Part shown: positions 6,121 through 8,458 of the stretch, piece after piece
Layout: each line of letters starts with the position of its first letter
Numbering within the stretch: position 1 is the stretch's first letter
Origin: Actinomycetota bacterium
GTDB taxonomy: Bacteria > Actinomycetota > Humimicrobiia > Humimicrobiales > Humimicrobiaceae
NCBI GenBank assembly: GCA_028718045.1
Contig: JAQUMQ010000048.1
Coordinates: forward strand, 1-8,458
Direction: 5' to 3'
Length of the DNA stretch: 8,458 nucleotides
Notes under the pieces: model-generated
The model's input: only the letters and a program-made list of their open reading frames with translations
Databases searched by the model: none
Told to the model about the DNA's origin: nothing
Made by a program: the position numbers and the translations under genes

Positions 6121-6957
6121 ATGGGAAAAGAATACGCTTGCGATAATGCCATAAAGGTAGAAAATTTCAGCTTTAAATATGTTAAGTCCGATCGGCAAAA
6201 TCAGAACAGATTGACTTATAAAGATGTACTGAAAAATATAAATTTCGAGGTTGCTTCCGATGAAAGAATATCCATAATCGGACCAAATGGAGCAGGAAAA
6301 TCAACTCTTTTATTAAACATCGCGGGGCTTATGGATGAATATTTTGATGCAAAGATAAAAAATGATTCAGGTAAGATTTTTATTTATGGAAAACAAATTA
6401 ATTCCAAAAATATTTATGACATAAGAGAAAATATAGGTTTTGTTTTTCAGAATCCTGATGACCAATTGTTTTCGACTTCAGTTTTTGAGGATGTTGCATT
6501 TGGTCTTATTAATTTTTTGGCTAAAAATAAAGACTCGAGAGTCAATGATAAAAAATATATTGAAGATACTGTCAATTTGACACTCGAAATGGTTAATTTA
6601 AAGAACAAGCAAGAAGAGATACCGCACTTTTTAAGCTATGGCGAAAAAAAGCTTGCCGCGCTTGCAACCGCCTTGTCTTATGATCCCAAAATTTTGATTT
6701 TGGATGAACCTTCAAGCAATTTAGATCCCAAAAACAGGAATAATTTTATAAGGCTTATCAAATCGCTAAGAAAAACCATGCTCATAGCTACTCATGATAT
6801 GGATTTGGCTTATGAGTTTTCCGAAAGATGTATTATATTAAACGAGGGAAAAGTTGTATATGACGGGAAAACGAAAGATGTTTTAAAAAACAGAAGTTTT
6901 CTTGTCAAAAACGGATTGGATCTTCCGCTTGCTTTTAAAAATTCCGAAATCGTTTAA
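6121..6957 (+). CDS. cbiO: ECF transporter ATP-binding protein CbiO/NikO
   Basis: This ABC ATPase powers the metal transporter, presumably as a homodimer under CbiQ. In order: a probable A-loop Tyr20 (FSFKY), Walker A GPNGAGKS (54-61), Q-loop FVFQNPDDQLF (107-117, the ECF-type 'NPDDQ' signature), ABC signature LSYGEKKLAALA (171-182), Walker B ILILDEP (191-197), D-loop SSNLDP (198-203) and switch His225 in ATHD. The signature departs from LSGGQ/LSGGE, with Tyr at the third position and Leu where Arg usually follows EKK. Extra residues occur near 23-36 and 134-147 compared with compact CbiO proteins. AGGA at 6111-6114 is the ribosome-binding site for ATG 6121. The 113-base spacer from cbiQ is longer than expected inside one operon, but no clear promoter is seen there. 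Confidence 0.93.
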   Translation: MGKEYACDNAIKVENFSFKYVKSDRQNQNRLTYKDVLKNINFEVASDERISIIGPNGAGKSTLLLNIAGLMDEYFDAKIKNDSGKIFIYGKQINSKNIYDIRENIGFVFQNPDDQLFSTSVFEDVAFGLINFLAKNKDSRVNDKKYIEDTVNLTLEMVNLKNKQEEIPHFLSYGEKKLAALATALSYDPKILILDEPSSNLDPKNRNNFIRLIKSLRKTMLIATHDMDLAYEFSERCIILNEGKVVYDGKTKDVLKNRSFLVKNGLDLPLAFKNSEIV

Positions 6958-7147
6958 AAATATAAATATTTTTTTAATTTGATTAAATAATTTTTGGTCG
7001 GCAGCCTGTATTTTTATAAAAATTCATACATTCAAGCATAAGTCTTTTTGGTTTTTTAATAAAATTGTTTTAAAGCCAATAATAATTTCCATTTTTTACG
7101 ATTTTCTTTCATAATCTAACTATCGATACATTATTTAAATTGTAGCC

Positions 7148-7152
7148 GGAGG
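7148..7152 (+). promoter_or_regulatory. Ribosome-binding site of coaX
   Basis: GGAGG lies 5 bases before ATG 7158 and is a near-perfect Shine-Dalgarno. It selects this ATG over the out-of-frame ATG at 7153. In the 200-base spacer upstream (6958-7157) I see AT-rich sequence with no convincing promoter or riboswitch. The gene may have its own promoter that I cannot identify. Confidence 0.7.
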
Positions 7153-7157
7153 ATGTT

Positions 7158-7943
7158 ATGATTCTTGCAATCGATATAGGTAATACTCATACGGTCATTG
7201 GCTTGTTTGAAGGTAATGATATTCTTGCGTCATGGAGAATGGGAACTCCAAGATACAGATACGAAACCGCAGACGAAATAGGTTCTCTTATAATAAATTT
7301 CCTTGATAATTCAGGTTATGATTATTTGGGTATTGAAGAAATAGCAATCTCAAGCGTAGTTCCGCGGGCTTTGGAGGAAATAAAAATAATGAGTGCCAAA
7401 TATTTTAAAGCCAATCCCTTTATAATAAACAGTTCCGTGAAAACAGGACTTAAAGTTTTATATGATTTTCCGACGGAAATAGGTGCAGATAGAATTGCCA
7501 ATTCTGTTGCAGCTAAAGAACTTTACGGATTTCCGGCAATTGTTGTGGATTTTGGAACAGCTACGACATTTGATATAATTTCGGCAAAAGGAGAATATAT
7601 CGGTGGCGTAATTACTCCTGGAATCGAAATCTCATCGGAAGCTCTTTTTAAATTCGCGGCAAAACTTTCCAAAGTTGATTTAAGCTGGCCTGACAAAGTT
7701 ATAGGTAAAAATACTTACGACGGACTTCGGGCAGGAATACTGTTTGGTTTTCTTGGTCAGGTTGATTTCATAATTGAGAAAATCATTAACGAGCAAAAAG
7801 GCGCTAAAAAAGAATTCAAGCCTTATGTAATCGGAACTGGCGGTTTGTCTTATTTGTTAAAAAACAAGAGCAGATATATTACGATAACCGATGATAATTT
7901 AACGCTTAAGGGAATAAAATTGTTAAATGACAGAAACAAATAA
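7158..7943 (+). CDS. coaX: Type III pantothenate kinase CoaX
   Basis: CoaX phosphorylates pantothenate to 4'-phosphopantothenate, the first step of coenzyme A synthesis. It belongs to the ASKHA (actin-like/sugar kinase) fold and, as known for the family, needs a monovalent cation and is not feedback-inhibited by CoA. Visible motifs are the N-terminal phosphate loop AIDIGNTHTVIG (4-15, Asp6), EIGADRIANSVAA (107-119, the GADR pantothenate-site motif), DFGTATTFD (131-139), GGVITPGI (149-156), GTGGL (226-230) and the closing DDNLTLKGI (245-253). The length of 261 residues is standard. The start is fixed by GGAGG upstream and by alignment of the DIGNT motif at residue 6. Fifty-seven bases separate it from the dus gene, and coaX-dusB adjacency is common in Firmicutes-type genomes. 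Confidence 0.97.
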   Translation: MILAIDIGNTHTVIGLFEGNDILASWRMGTPRYRYETADEIGSLIINFLDNSGYDYLGIEEIAISSVVPRALEEIKIMSAKYFKANPFIINSSVKTGLKVLYDFPTEIGADRIANSVAAKELYGFPAIVVDFGTATTFDIISAKGEYIGGVITPGIEISSEALFKFAAKLSKVDLSWPDKVIGKNTYDGLRAGILFGFLGQVDFIIEKIINEQKGAKKEFKPYVIGTGGLSYLLKNKSRYITITDDNLTLKGIKLLNDRNK

Positions 7944-8000
7944 AATATAAACGCAAAACAAATGATGATGGCAAATTAATCTGATAACATATCTTAGGGC

Positions 8001-8458
8001 ATGGAAAGAGAAACAAATGAATTAGAAAATTTAATTGCCGAGTTAAAAGAAAAATCAAAATTTATATTTTTGTTGTTTTCAAGGTTTTATGATTTAGAAT
8101 TCAAAGAAGAAACTAAGTCTGGTTTAATAGATAATTTTTCAGAAATAACGATAAATCCATTTAAAATTTCAAATCTTACGATAAATAATCCGATTATCGC
8201 TGCACCCATGGCAGGGATAAGCGACAATACCTACAGGATTTTTGCAAAATTTCTTGGCTGCTCTCTTACATTTTCAGAAATGGTTACAAGTTATGGCCTT
8301 ATATACAATCATGATAAATCAATGGAACTTGTGAAAACAACTGATTTTGAAAGACCATGTGCCATACAAATATTTGGAAATGATCCGTCTGTAATAGCAG
8401 AAGCCGCAAGTTCGATAGAAGCAAACTCCGATATAATCGATATAAATATGGGCTGTCC
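8001..8458 (+). CDS. dusB: tRNA-dihydrouridine synthase (DusB-like), 3'-truncated
   Basis: This FMN-dependent enzyme reduces uridines in tRNA to dihydrouridine. The window contains 152 residues and ends on the conserved Cys of INMGCP. Family motifs are INNPIIAAPMAGISDNTYR (61-79), SEMVTSYG (within about 90-99), ERPCAIQIFGNDP and DIIDINMGCP at the end. The adjacency with coaX supports DusB. APMAG normally lies near residue 15 but here starts at residue 68, so there is an N-terminal extension of about 50 residues, rich in Glu, Lys and Phe. ATG 8001 is the first possible start because an in-frame TAG lies at 7995-7997. No other in-frame ATG or GTG occurs before Met70, though a TTG at 8070 or 8073 is possible. 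AGGG at 7996-7999 is only one base from the ATG, too close for a good ribosome-binding site. Confidence 0.9.
   Translation, partial: MERETNELENLIAELKEKSKFIFLLFSRFYDLEFKEETKSGLIDNFSEITINPFKISNLTINNPIIAAPMAGISDNTYRIFAKFLGCSLTFSEMVTSYGLIYNHDKSMELVKTTDFERPCAIQIFGNDPSVIAEAASSIEANSDIIDINMGC

Noticed and set aside
6956..6973. Hairpin AAAAATA/TATTTTT just after cbiO, as a terminator
   Set aside because: The stem is only 7 A-T pairs with a 4-base loop, expected by chance in DNA this AT-rich; it may still weaken read-through, but I cannot support it.

Overview
This is an AT-rich bacterial chromosomal window with every gene on the + strand and short, mostly untranslated spacers. It holds the end of ftsH, three folate-biosynthesis genes, a four-gene ECF-type nickel/cobalt transporter, coaX, and the start of a dus gene. 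No mobile element, CRISPR array, rRNA or tRNA is visible. The order ftsH-folE-folP-folB/K is familiar from Actinobacteria-type genomes, and coaX next to dusB from Firmicutes-type genomes. The low GC content, the long-form DHPS and the anaerobe-style metal transporter suggest a low-GC anaerobe, such as a Clostridia-like, Atribacterota-like or low-GC actinobacterial candidate lineage. The taxon is inference only.

Region 1 (1-914) is the C-terminal half of the membrane protease FtsH with its zinc site. Region 2 (1041-3889) is a folate block. FolE makes dihydroneopterin triphosphate, a fused FolB-FolK makes and pyrophosphorylates 6-hydroxymethyl-dihydropterin, and FolP joins that product to p-aminobenzoate to give dihydropteroate. 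The phosphatase step, FolC, FolA and pABA synthesis are not in the window. FolP carries an N-terminal domain of about 130 residues.

Region 3 (3890-6957) is a metal-uptake unit. A 287-base leader carries imperfect direct repeats, a perfect 16-bp palindrome, a TATAAT -10 box and, directly after it, an inverted repeat GTGTTAT-N13-ATAACAC resembling a non-enterobacterial NikR operator. The genes that follow encode the substrate-binding membrane protein CbiM/NikM (intact Met1-His2 and His67 metal site), a small PDGLE-type (NikN-like) subunit, the transmembrane coupling protein CbiQ and the ATPase CbiO. A 10-bp hairpin with an A-rich 5' arm and a U-rich 3' arm sits between the second and third genes. 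Operator and PDGLE subunit together favour nickel over cobalt as substrate.

Region 4 (7158-8458) is coaX (type III pantothenate kinase) followed by a tRNA-dihydrouridine synthase. The window cuts the latter at its conserved GCP cysteine, and it has an unusual N-terminal extension of about 50 residues.

Most genes are ordinary housekeeping or well-known families. I do not see a wholly new system. The best leads are the putative Ni-responsive control region at 4084-4168, the intra-operon hairpin at 5184-5225, and the N-terminal extensions of FolP and Dus.
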